From Candidatus Altimarinota bacterium (GTDB lineage: Bacteria; Patescibacteriota; Gracilibacteria; JAHISY01), in contig JAIPGZ010000001.1 in the NCBI GenBank assembly GCA_021735425.1, positions 1 through 64,000 of the forward strand: DNA of 64,000 nucleotides, read 5' to 3'. Of this stretch, positions 53,121 through 61,311 are shown piece after piece; the stretch's first letter is position 1; every line of letters begins with the position of its first letter. The notes under the pieces were generated by a model. It had not been told where the DNA came from and made no database searches. It saw only the letters and a program-made list of their open reading frames with translations. The position numbers were made by a program, and so were the translations under genes.

Positions 53121-53894
53121 CTCTCTAAATTTAGAGTGCAGCTTTTTGTTACTCGCCAAGATCGAGATATTCGGAAATTTCAAATTCGGCAAAGTCACAT
53201 CCGCCACCTTCCCACCGGCTTCGCGGACGATTAATGTGCCTGCTGCGATATCCCAGATTTTGGTGTTGCGTGAAAAGTCGAGGTAGCCATCGACACTGCC
53301 ATTCGCGACGAGGCAAAGGTCGTAGGCAGCAGCGGCGAAGGCGCGGACTCGCCGCACTTTATTTAGTGAATCAGTGAAAGAACAAATATCTTTGGCGAAT
53401 CTTTTTCCTGAGGTGTGGCGGCGTGGGATTTCGACGACAATCATTGTTTCGTCTAATTTCGCAGTTTGCGAAACGTGAATTTTTTGACCGTTTAGTTTTG
53501 CTCCTCCCCCTTTTCTTGCCGAAAAAAGTTGCCCCGAAATCGGTGAAAAAACCACGCCGATGATTGACTCACCGTTTTCCTGGAGGGCGATTGAGATGCA
53601 CCAGTTTGGCAAGCCGAAGTGAAAATTTTTCGTGCCGTCGAGCGGATCGATAATCCAGTTTCGGCTTTGGGATTCAAAATTTTCCAAACTTTCTTCAGCA
53701 AGGATTCCGTCGCCAGGAAAAGCTTTTTTTATTTCTCGGATTATTAATTTCTCGCTCGCCAAATCAGCGTCGGTCGCGAAATCATTTTTACCTTTTTGGA
53801 CCGCGATTTTGCTTTTACCGAAATTTTTCAACAAAAATACACCAGCTTTCTTGGCTAGGTTTTCTGCGAAATTTTGGGTCTCGATTAAATTCAT
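53112..53894 (-). CDS. Inositol monophosphatase family protein (SuhB/CysQ-like)
   Basis: The 260-residue Mg2+-dependent phosphatase has AEES, WIIDPLDGTKNFHFG and WDIAAGTLIVREAGG, all with intact metal ligands. Family members act on inositol phosphate, histidinol phosphate or pAp; the substrate cannot be told here. It stands alone, with a GGAATA-type spacer upstream. Confidence 0.9.
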   Translation of the reverse strand: MNLIETQNFAENLAKKAGVFLLKNFGKSKIAVQKGKNDFATDADLASEKLIIREIKKAFPGDGILAEESLENFESQSRNWIIDPLDGTKNFHFGLPNWCISIALQENGESIIGVVFSPISGQLFSARKGGGAKLNGQKIHVSQTAKLDETMIVVEIPRRHTSGKRFAKDICSFTDSLNKVRRVRAFAAAAYDLCLVANGSVDGYLDFSRNTKIWDIAAGTLIVREAGGKVADVTLPNLKFPNISILASNKKLHSKFRELL

Positions 53895-53898
53895 TGGG

Positions 53899-53931
53899 AA
53901 GAATAATGGAATATAGAATAATGGAATAATA
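53899..53931. repeat. GAATAATGGAATA spacer
   Basis: Overlapping copies of GAATAATGGAATA and TAGAATAATGG lie between map and the suhB-like gene. Confidence 0.5.
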
Positions 53932-53961
53932 GCACTCCCTTACTCTCTTGTTTCTCCGTCC

Positions 53962-54720
53962 TTACTCGTCCCAAGTCGTCAAAATTTCCGGCTCGTCTTC
54001 AGTCATTAGAATTTGATGTTCGAAGTGTGCGGAAAGTTTGCCGTCAGTGGTGCGAGTCGTCCAGCCGTCTTTTTCCGTCAAAATTTCCGCTTTTCCTAGA
54101 TTGATAATCGGCTCGATGCAAATCGTCATTCCAGCCTTTAGTTCGACACCAGTGCCAGGTTTCCCAAAATTTGGTACTTCTGGATCTTCGTGTAGCTTTC
54201 GTCCGATGCCGTGACCGACGGTTTCGCGGACAGGGGAATAGCCAAATTGTCGCACGAAGCCTTCCACGGCGTGACCGATGTCACCGGTTGTATTGCCAGC
54301 TCGTGCTGCGGCGATGCCGTGGTAAAGGCTCTCTTTTGTTCTTTCTACAAGTTTTGTCGCAGTTTCAGTAATCGCTCCGACGGGGACTGTCCGGCAGGCA
54401 TCAGCGTAAAAGTTTTCTAAAATCACTCCAAAGTCGATCGAAACAATGTCACCGTTTCTCAAAATTTTATTTGGGCTAGGGATGCCGTGGACGACTTGGT
54501 CATTCACACTCGCGCAAATTGTAGCTGGGAAGCCTTGGTAATTTTTAAAAGCGGGGATGACGTTTCGTTTGTGACACAAATTTTCCGCCATCGCATCGAG
54601 TTCGGTAGTCGAAATTCCTGGTTCGACGGCAGCGCAGACTTGATTCAAAATTTCAGACTGGATGCGGCAGGCGTGGCGAATGATTTCGAGCTCGGCGGGA
54701 GTTTTGAGTACAATTGACAC
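53962..54720 (-). CDS. map: Methionine aminopeptidase, type I
   Basis: It removes the initiator Met. The 252 residues have the five metal ligands: D in VSIDFG, D in YADACRT, H in GHGIGRKLHE, E in ICIEPI and E in EHQIL. The substrate His is in QVVHGIPS. The start is GTG. In many bacteria map sits in the ribosomal protein operon; here it stands with a GNAT gene upstream instead. Confidence 0.95.
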   Translation of the reverse strand: MSIVLKTPAELEIIRHACRIQSEILNQVCAAVEPGISTTELDAMAENLCHKRNVIPAFKNYQGFPATICASVNDQVVHGIPSPNKILRNGDIVSIDFGVILENFYADACRTVPVGAITETATKLVERTKESLYHGIAAARAGNTTGDIGHAVEGFVRQFGYSPVRETVGHGIGRKLHEDPEVPNFGKPGTGVELKAGMTICIEPIINLGKAEILTEKDGWTTRTTDGKLSAHFEHQILMTEDEPEILTTWDE

Positions 54721-54733
54721 AAGGGCAGTTTAA

Positions 54734-55258
54734 TTAATTTCTCGAAGGGATGCGAAAAGCACTCATCTCGCTAGCGAGACTGCCAGCAATTTTCTTAACG
54801 CTCGACCACTCGATTCCGAGCTGTTGGCACGCTTTGCAAAGTGTTTCTCTGGAATATTCTGCGCTCCAAGTGATATTAAATTGTGCGGTCGTGACCTTGT
54901 TTGATTCCCAACAAAATTCAATCATTTTTCTCGCCAAAAAAGTCGCGAGTCCTTTTTGTCGAAATTCGGGTAAAACAACATAAGACGAGACGCCGTAAGA
55001 AAGTTTTCCAGCATAATCATTATGGTGAATTGCTGCCCAAGCCGCTAATTTTCCGCGAGTGTCGTGAATCAAGAAAGTTTGCCACGCGTTGATTAGTTCG
55101 CAGATAGACAGGTCTTCATTGCCAAAAGTGCTTTCGATTTCGTGTCGAATTAAATTCATTGCTTGCCGAACTTCATAAAATTTTTCTGACAAAAAAGTCT
55201 CACGATTGAAGGTTGTGAGTTGAAAATTTTCCTTGTCGATTTGGAATTTCTTATTCAT
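54734..55258 (-). CDS. GNAT-family N-acetyltransferase
   Basis: The 174 residues include the acetyl-CoA-binding motif VLPEFRQKGLATFLARKMIEF and the preceding strand GKLAAWAAIH. The substrate is unknown. It is 13 nt upstream of map on the same strand, so the two are probably co-transcribed, which hints at N-terminal protein modification, but this is only positional. Confidence 0.75.
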   Translation of the reverse strand: MNKKFQIDKENFQLTTFNRETFLSEKFYEVRQAMNLIRHEIESTFGNEDLSICELINAWQTFLIHDTRGKLAAWAAIHHNDYAGKLSYGVSSYVVLPEFRQKGLATFLARKMIEFCWESNKVTTAQFNITWSAEYSRETLCKACQQLGIEWSSVKKIAGSLASEMSAFRIPSRN

Positions 55259-55366
55259 AAAAAAGAGATGATTTTATCATGAATTTCCGTTAAAATTTCC
55301 CTCGCTTCCGAGATCGAAATTCGAGCCGCGAATTTTTCGCCACTCGCTTTCGGTTCCGGAGGAGTT

Positions 55367-55382
55367 CCTCGCTTGCGCGAGG
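55367..55382 (+). promoter_or_regulatory. Hairpin in the pnp leader
   Basis: CCTCGC/GCGAGG with loop TTGC lies 23 nt before the pnp ATG, following GGAGGAGTT. A possible start signal (GTTAAAAT) is about 110 nt upstream of pnp. Enterobacterial pnp is autoregulated through leader hairpins; a like role here is inference. Confidence 0.4.
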
Positions 55383-55405
55383 GCAAGCTTTTAACCCCCT
55401 CCAAA

Positions 55406-57577
55406 ATGGAACCCCAAAAAGTTTCGGGAACAATCGCTTCCCGACCGTTCGTCATCGAAACGGGCAAACTCGCTAATCAGGCGACTGGTTCTGCGGTTGT
55501 TTCGCTGGGCGAGACTGTCGTACTCGCGACTGCGGTCATTTCTACTCCACGACCTGGTTGCGATTTCTTTCCTTTGTCTTGTGACTACGAAGAAAAATAC
55601 TACGCGACAGGCAAGATTAAAGGCAGTCGCTTCATCAAACGTGAAGGTCGTCCGAGTGATGCGGCGGTGTTGCGTTCGCGCATGATCGATCGTCCGATTC
55701 GTCCACTTTTTCCGAAGGGAACCACGAATGACATTCAAATCATTGTCACCGTTCTTTCGGCTGATCTCGAAGTAGATCCTGCGACGACGGCGATCAATGC
55801 CGCTTCCGCGGCGCTCATGGTTTCAGGTGCTCCTTTCGCTGGCCCGATTGGTGCTGTCCGTGTCGGTCTCGTTGAAGACAGATTAATTATCAATCCAACC
55901 TACGTAGAGGAGGAGAAAGGTGATTTGGTGCTCACCGTCGCTGGGACTTTGGATGCGATCACGATGGTGGAAGCTGGTTCGAATGAAATCTCTGATGAAA
56001 AAATGTTGGAGGCTTTAGAATTGGCCCATAGTGAGATTAAGAAAATTTGTGAGTTGCAAGTTCAGCTCAAGGACAAAGTAAAGCCTGAGGCCGTGGGAGT
56101 ATTAGTTGCCGAAAAGAATGCGGAGGCAATCGCGGCGGTCGAAGAAGTCATTACCAAGGCTGATCTCGACACAGTTTCCGGCAAGCTAAAAAAAGAAATC
56201 AAAAACGCGATTCATGCACTTGAAGAAAAATTAATCACAGCTAAGAAGGCAGAGATTGAAGCAGAGAAGTTTAGTGAGGGTGATTTGAAAAGTTTGCTCA
56301 ACGATAAATTTGAAAAAAATCTGCGCGCAAATGTACTCGAAAAAGATTTGCGTATTGATGGTCGTAAGTTGAACGAAGTTCGTGCGTTGAGCAGTGAGGT
56401 CGGAGTATTACCACGGACACATGGTAGTGGACTCTTCAACCGCGGTGAGACTCAGATCTTGACGATCGCTACACTCGGTGGTCCAGGTAAGGCGATGATC
56501 GTCGACACGATGGATAAAGACTACGAGCGTTTTTATATGCATGAGTACAACTTCCCACCATTCTCAGTGGGTGAGAGCGGAAGACGCTTCGGTCCAGGTA
56601 GGCGTGAGGTTGGTCATGGTGATTTGGCGGAGCGCGCTTTGATTCCTGTACTGCCTTCACGTGAAGAGTTCCCTTACACGATACGTGTCGTTTCCGAGAC
56701 TCTAAGCTGCAATGGTTCGAGTTCGATGGGATCGGTTTGCGGTTCGACACTCGCTTTGATGGATGCTGGCGTGCCGATCAAAAATCCAGTTTCGGCAATC
56801 GCGATGGGGATGGTGACTGACAAGGACGCGGAAGGTAAATTCAAAAACTACAAAATTCTTTCCGACATCCAGGGTTTCGAGGATTTTGCCGGCGATATGG
56901 ATTTCAAAGTTGCTCGTACCGAGAAGGGGATTACCGCTCTTCAAATGGATATCAAAGTGAAGGGTGTCTCGACAGACATTCTCAAAGAAGCTCTGACTCA
57001 AGCGAAAGTTGGTTGTGATGAGATTCGAGCGGCGATACTGGCGGCGATTCCGGAAGCGCGTAAGGAATTAAACAAATATGCTCCTTTGATCGAGTCCGTT
57101 AAAATTGATCCTGCAAAAATTCGTGAGATTATTGGCAAAGGTGGCGAGATGATTCAAAAAATTACAAAAGAGTGTGGTGTCGAGATTGATGTCGACGACG
57201 ATGGGATTGTCACAATAACTGCGCCTGATCAGGCGGGTGGCGAGAAGGCGAAAAAATGGATTGAGCAAATTGTTTATATTCCGAAAGAGGGCGACGAGTT
57301 TGATGGTAAGGTTGTCCGAATTATGGACTTCGGTGCCTTCGTAGAAATCTCACCTGGCAAAGATGGGATGGTTCACATCTCCGCGCTGGCTCCGAATCGA
57401 ATTGAAAAAGTCGAGGATGCAGTCAAAATTGGCGACATCATTCAGGTCAAAGTCGTCGAGGTTGATGCGATGGGTCGGATTAATCTGACTCGTGTTATTG
57501 ACGGTGTTGAAATGAAGCGTGCGCCAAGACCACCGCGTCCGAGTGGAGATGGAGGGAGACCACCGAGGAGATTTTAG
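55406..57577 (+). CDS. pnp: Polyribonucleotide nucleotidyltransferase (PNPase)
   Basis: This is a phosphorolytic 3'-5' exoribonuclease. The 723 residues contain two RNase PH domains joined by the helical domain. The active half carries FNRGETQIL, GSSSMGSVCGSTLALMD and GDMDFKVARTEKGITALQMD. A KH domain (IREIIGKGGEMIQKI) and an S1 domain (GKVVRIMDFGAFVEI) follow. I chose ATG 55406 over a TTG at 55373. The usual neighbour rpsO is absent. A strong hairpin follows at 57668. Confidence 0.96.
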   Translation: MEPQKVSGTIASRPFVIETGKLANQATGSAVVSLGETVVLATAVISTPRPGCDFFPLSCDYEEKYYATGKIKGSRFIKREGRPSDAAVLRSRMIDRPIRPLFPKGTTNDIQIIVTVLSADLEVDPATTAINAASAALMVSGAPFAGPIGAVRVGLVEDRLIINPTYVEEEKGDLVLTVAGTLDAITMVEAGSNEISDEKMLEALELAHSEIKKICELQVQLKDKVKPEAVGVLVAEKNAEAIAAVEEVITKADLDTVSGKLKKEIKNAIHALEEKLITAKKAEIEAEKFSEGDLKSLLNDKFEKNLRANVLEKDLRIDGRKLNEVRALSSEVGVLPRTHGSGLFNRGETQILTIATLGGPGKAMIVDTMDKDYERFYMHEYNFPPFSVGESGRRFGPGRREVGHGDLAERALIPVLPSREEFPYTIRVVSETLSCNGSSSMGSVCGSTLALMDAGVPIKNPVSAIAMGMVTDKDAEGKFKNYKILSDIQGFEDFAGDMDFKVARTEKGITALQMDIKVKGVSTDILKEALTQAKVGCDEIRAAILAAIPEARKELNKYAPLIESVKIDPAKIREIIGKGGEMIQKITKECGVEIDVDDDGIVTITAPDQAGGEKAKKWIEQIVYIPKEGDEFDGKVVRIMDFGAFVEISPGKDGMVHISALAPNRIEKVEDAVKIGDIIQVKVVEVDAMGRINLTRVIDGVEMKRAPRPPRPSGDGGRPPRRF

Positions 57578-57583
57578 TTTTAG

Positions 57584-57659
57584 AATAAAGAATTAGGACG
57601 AAGAATACAGAATACAGAATACAGAATAATAGAATAATGGAATATGGAATAATGGAATA
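57584..57659. repeat. GAATACA/GAATAATGGAATA spacer
   Basis: A run of AGAATACAGAATAC, GAATAATAG and GGAATATGGAATAATGG words makes this the longest copy of this spacer family in the window. Confidence 0.55.
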
Positions 57660-57667
57660 CAGTTTGT

Positions 57668-57708
57668 AGAGGCGTTGCATCACAAAGGGTGCAGCGTCTC
57701 TATTTTTG
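57668..57708 (+). terminator. 14-bp hairpin with T-run behind pnp
   Basis: Arms 57668-57681 and 57688-57701 pair over all 14 positions (with G-T pairs) around loop ACAAAG, followed by ATTTTTG. It can act as the pnp terminator. Its ends AGAGGCG/CGTCTCT also match the palindrome at 57728-57751, so it may be a repeat element used as a terminator. Confidence 0.7.
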
Positions 57709-57727
57709 AAATAAGAGTGTGCAAAGG

Positions 57728-57751
57728 AGAGGCGCGATTAATCGCGCCTCT
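57728..57751. repeat. Perfect 24-nt palindrome (AGAGGCG...CGCCTCT)
   Basis: A perfect 24-nt palindrome has core CGATTAATCG and AGAGGCG/CGCCTCT ends. It lies 26 nt from the hairpin at 57668-57701 with the same ends, giving a paired, REP/REPIN-like layout. Palindromes with GTAGAGRCG ends are abundant in some other bacteria (for example cyanobacteria), from memory. Confidence 0.65.
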
Positions 57752-57838
57752 ACACAAAAACAATCTCTCGTTTGAGATATGCTGTTTGAATTTTCTGACG
57801 GCGAAAACAGGCAAAGTCCCGCTTGGCGGGACGAAGGT

Positions 57839-57913
57839 TGGTGGCCGGGGGAAGAATTGAACTTCCGACGCAAGGATTTTCAATCCTTCGCTCTACCACT
57901 GAGCTACCCGGCC
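57839..57913 (-). tRNA. tRNA-Phe (GAA)
   Basis: The acceptor stem GGCCGGG pairs with CCCGGCC, discriminator A, and CCA is encoded (57839-57841). The D arm has GCTCAGTGGTAGAGC. The anticodon stem AAGGA/TCCTT has loop TTGAAAA, so the anticodon is GAA. The T arm carries TTCAATT. The fold is complete. Confidence 0.96.
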
Positions 57914-57987
57914 AAGTGAGCAGGATTTTAACTTAGGCGCGGAGCTCAATCAAGAAACTAGGATTTTTTCCTGCGCGCTTTTTAGTC

Positions 57988-57993
57988 TAAAAT
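57988..57993 (+). promoter_or_regulatory. TAAAAT -10 box of beta-helix gene
   Basis: TAGTCTAAAAT ends 29 nt before ATG 58023, so a short leader is expected. Confidence 0.45.
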
Positions 57994-58022
57994 GTACGCA
58001 ATTCTTTTTTAAACCCAAAAAA

Positions 58023-59897
58023 ATGTTCTTCCGCAGATTTTTTCTACTCACTTGTTTCCTCGTGGGTTTTTCTTTTGCTCCGGTTTACGCCGAGACGATT
58101 GCTGATTTGGATATTTTCGCCGACACCGTCTGGACCGAGGCGATGAGCCCGATTGTGATTAAAGCAAATTCCCGCAACGATTACATTCGCCGCGTTGCCA
58201 ATGGCGCGCAGCTGACGATTGAGGCCGGAGTCGAGGTTCGCTTCGAGCCGGGAATGAGTTTACAGATTAGTAGCCAATGTCTCAGGGGTTATGGTAGTGA
58301 AGCTTGTTACCGGGATCGGGAGGGCAATCTCAAGGTTCCGAAACTCATCGCAAGGGGGACTTCGATCAAACCGATTATTTTTACCTCTAATCAAAAGATT
58401 CCGCAGCCGGGTGACTGGGGGAGCGTGATTCTCGATGCGCGCGACAACGAAGTCGAATGGGTGGAATTTCGCTACGGCGGGATGCGTTCCAAGCGGGCTT
58501 TCGTCGAAGTCAACAATTCCTTCTTCGAGAATAATTTAATCGAGTCCGGTGGTGAGGCGATTGCTTTATTCGCCAGTAGTCAAAAAATCGCTGGTAACGT
58601 CATCCAAAAAAACGGTGGAGTTGGTATATTCTGTGAACATCAATGTGAGATTGACAACAATTTCATCGTAGAAAATCCGGGCAGCGCGATCGAGCTTTCG
58701 ACACTTCTCGAGACGAAAATTACTAATAATTTTATTTACAAAAATGGCGGCAATGGAATTTCCAACGAAAATATTCTGACTGTGGCGGTGACCGCTGAGG
58801 GTAATTATTTTCTCGAAAACTCTGGCGGGATTTACTCCCATCGCTCACACGAGCTTGGTCGATTCAATCGTAACAACTTTCTCAAAAACAAAAACTTTGC
58901 GATCAAGTCTGACATCAATAACCGCGGTGAAAAAATTTATCCGGCAGAGGGAAATTGGTTCGGCATCGACACGGGTTCCAAAAAATCAGTTGGGGAATAT
59001 TTCGTCTCATCCGATTATGACACGAGCAAATTTTTGCCCGAGGGGAATGATTTCAAGATTACGGGGAATTCTAAAGCGGCGCGCAGCTACCGCGACTATC
59101 TTTCTGCTAACAATTTAGAAGAAGCTTTTTTTGAGGCGCAGGTTAAAAGGTTGGCGACCATCGGCAGTGCTAGCTTGGCGGGTTCACTTTTGCGTTATTC
59201 TGTCACTCTTTCCAATCGGACGACCAAGGCGGTGGACGGGACGGAGCTCTTGGTGAGTATGCCGGGAGATCAATTACTTTTGCTTTGCAGCGCTTTGCCG
59301 GTTACTGCGAGCTTTGATTATTCTCTCCAAAATGCTTGCACGATGACGCTTTCGAGTGATGTTACTTTCAGCAACAATCGACTTGTTTGGCGACCCGGGG
59401 TGATTCCGGCGATTAACGAAAAAACACTTTTCTTCACGATGATGCTGAAGCCGACCGCTCAAAGCACTGCCTCATTACCGCGTCTAGATTTCGGCGGCAA
59501 ACCATTTTCCTACACGCTCGACTCATTAGTGAAATTAAAAGAAGGTGGTGGTAGCGAGAGCGCTCAGACTGCTCAAGTCGCCAATCCGGTTGCGACTTCT
59601 CCAGCTCCTGTAGTCGTGGCGCCCAAGGTTGAGATTCCGGTAGTCGCCGTCCCAGTAGATGGTGCACTCGCGACTGGTACAGTCTCTCGTCAAATTCTCA
59701 ACGGTATTTTGAATTACGTGCTCACGACTGCCGATGGCAAGAATTATTCTTTGTTTAATAAATGGAAATGGCGTGAGATCGACGATTTCACCAAGTCGGT
59801 CGACAAAAACAAAACGATTGCGGTTTACGGTGATTTTTATTTCAATCGTTTCGGCATCGCGACAGGTGTCAAATTTACCCGCTTCGAAATTCGCTAA
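58023..59897 (+). CDS. Secreted right-handed beta-helix protein
   Basis: The 624 residues start with a signal peptide (about 1-23, PVYA cut). Residues 40-110 are capping strands with a two-Cys segment. From about 140 to 300 a parallel beta-helix repeats N-N-x-I-x-x-N-G-G turns (AGNVIQKNGGVGIF, ITNNFIYKNGGNGIS). A DUF11-like beta domain follows (about 370-490), then a Pro/Val-rich linker and a small C-terminal domain. It is likely a surface adhesin or glycan-binding protein; no catalytic motif is evident. Confidence 0.82.
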   Translation: MFFRRFFLLTCFLVGFSFAPVYAETIADLDIFADTVWTEAMSPIVIKANSRNDYIRRVANGAQLTIEAGVEVRFEPGMSLQISSQCLRGYGSEACYRDREGNLKVPKLIARGTSIKPIIFTSNQKIPQPGDWGSVILDARDNEVEWVEFRYGGMRSKRAFVEVNNSFFENNLIESGGEAIALFASSQKIAGNVIQKNGGVGIFCEHQCEIDNNFIVENPGSAIELSTLLETKITNNFIYKNGGNGISNENILTVAVTAEGNYFLENSGGIYSHRSHELGRFNRNNFLKNKNFAIKSDINNRGEKIYPAEGNWFGIDTGSKKSVGEYFVSSDYDTSKFLPEGNDFKITGNSKAARSYRDYLSANNLEEAFFEAQVKRLATIGSASLAGSLLRYSVTLSNRTTKAVDGTELLVSMPGDQLLLLCSALPVTASFDYSLQNACTMTLSSDVTFSNNRLVWRPGVIPAINEKTLFFTMMLKPTAQSTASLPRLDFGGKPFSYTLDSLVKLKEGGGSESAQTAQVANPVATSPAPVVVAPKVEIPVVAVPVDGALATGTVSRQILNGILNYVLTTADGKNYSLFNKWKWREIDDFTKSVDKNKTIAVYGDFYFNRFGIATGVKFTRFEIR

Positions 59898-59899
59898 AT

Positions 59900-60700
59900 T
59901 TAGGAGCTCAAATTTTTTCTAGCCTCCGCTAATTCATCTGTCGAGAGTGCCACTCCGTGGTAAGCGAAGTTGTTTTCGGCGCAGGGTGCACCTTTGCCTT
60001 TCACCGTTTGTGCAATGATGGCGGTAGGTTTATTTTTCGCACGTTTCGCTTTCTCTAGTTCGCGCAAAATTTCCGTGAAATTGTGACCGTCGATTGCTAC
60101 GACATGCCAGCCGAAGCTCCGAAATTTCTCGTCAATTGGATTTACCGTCATTACTTCAGAATTCGCCCCGTCGATTTGTAGAGAATTGTTGTCGACGATG
60201 GCCGTCAAATTACCCAATTTGAAATGACTCGCCGACATCGCTGCCTCCCAGACTTGTCCTTCCTGCAATTCGCCGTCGCCGAGCAAGGTGAAGACGTGTT
60301 GCCGCGGATTCGCCAAAGCCAAGCCGACGGAAAAACTCAAACCCTGTCCGAGACTGCCACCGGAAACCTCTACACCGGGGGTGTGGGGGGTGGGGTGTCC
60401 CTGCAAATTTGAATTCACTTGTCGGAAACTGGCGAACTCTTTCTTACTAAAGAACCCGCGTTCGCCAAGGACTGCGTAAAGTCCGGCGGAGGCGTGACCT
60501 TTACTCAACACGAAAAAATCGCGTCGTGGGTCGAGCGGCTTTTTTGGATTATGTTTCAAAATCCCGCCGAAATAAAGACAAACCAAAATATCCATTGCTG
60601 AGAGACTGCCACCAGGATGACCGCTATTCGCCGCGGAAATCATTTCGAGGGCAATGAGGCGAAGTTTATTGGCGAGAATTTGCAGTTCCGAGTTTTTCAT
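59900..60700 (-). CDS. Transketolase N-terminal half
   Basis: The 266 residues form the TPP-pyrophosphate-binding half of a split transketolase: GHPGGSLSAMDILV, KGHASAGLYAVLGE, GSLGQGLSFSVG and the GDG motif LLGDGELQEGQVWE with DNNSLQIDG. The C-terminal half (pyrimidine-binding plus C domain), normally next door, is not in the window. Its ATG overlaps the pdxT stop by 4 nt, linking sugar-phosphate supply to B6 synthesis. Confidence 0.92.
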   Translation of the reverse strand: MKNSELQILANKLRLIALEMISAANSGHPGGSLSAMDILVCLYFGGILKHNPKKPLDPRRDFFVLSKGHASAGLYAVLGERGFFSKKEFASFRQVNSNLQGHPTPHTPGVEVSGGSLGQGLSFSVGLALANPRQHVFTLLGDGELQEGQVWEAAMSASHFKLGNLTAIVDNNSLQIDGANSEVMTVNPIDEKFRSFGWHVVAIDGHNFTEILRELEKAKRAKNKPTAIIAQTVKGKGAPCAENNFAYHGVALSTDELAEARKNLSS

Positions 60701-61311
60701 CGCGAAGATTTTAACCCACTTTTGAAAATGAATTTATGCAGCGCGGTCTCGCTGGTAATCTCCGGATGGAAGCTCATCCCGAAAATTTCACCTTGCCGGA
60801 CCAAGACTGGTACGTCCTCAAATTTCGCCAAAATTTTTACTGACTTTCCGACGGACAAAATTTTCGGGGCGCGGATGAAAGCGACGGTGATTTCTTTTTT
60901 ACCGATCGCCGGGATTTTCACCTTTGCCTCAAAACTTTCAAGCTGTCGGCCGTAGGCGTTGCGCTCGACTTTGACATCGAGGAGCTTCAGCTTCGCCAAT
61001 AAAATTAAACCGGCGCAGGTAGCCAAAACAGTTGGCAGTTGTAGCCCCGAAGGGGTTACTTTGGGATTATTAGTTGCTAGATTTTTTATCGGAGTGGTGA
61101 TGAATTTACGAAGCGGAGAGACCAACCCATAAGTTTTCGCTAAATCAAAAATGGTTGTCGATTCGCCACCAGGTAGGATTAAGCCATCGAGATTTTTGAA
61201 ATCTTCTTTTGTACGGATTTCGATAGCTTCGAGCTTGAGCTGTCTCAAAATTGCCGCGTGCTCTGCGACGTCACCGTGAATCGCGAGAATTCCAATTTTG
61301 TGAACGGGCAT
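60697..61311 (-). CDS. pdxT: Pyridoxal 5'-phosphate synthase glutaminase subunit PdxT
   Basis: It supplies ammonia to PdxS. The 204 residues have ILAIHGDVAEHAAIL, LPGGESTT, the nucleophile Cys in TCAGLILLA, and the His-Glu pair in SFHPEI. Between GGESTT and TCAG there is an extra segment of about 20 residues (NLATNNPKVTPSGLQ) encoded by 61038-61083. It contains CCCCGAAGGGG and the spacer word TTAGTTGCTAG. ATGA-type overlaps on both sides place it in antiporter-pdxT-transketolase. Confidence 0.93.
   Translation of the reverse strand: MPVHKIGILAIHGDVAEHAAILRQLKLEAIEIRTKEDFKNLDGLILPGGESTTIFDLAKTYGLVSPLRKFITTPIKNLATNNPKVTPSGLQLPTVLATCAGLILLAKLKLLDVKVERNAYGRQLESFEAKVKIPAIGKKEITVAFIRAPKILSVGKSVKILAKFEDVPVLVRQGEIFGMSFHPEITSETALHKFIFKSGLKSSR

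Noticed and set aside
60708-60713. TAAAAT box 7 nt before the transketolase start
   Set aside because: It lies inside the pdxT coding end and the genes overlap by 4 nt, so a separate promoter is not needed; not counted in the leaderless set.
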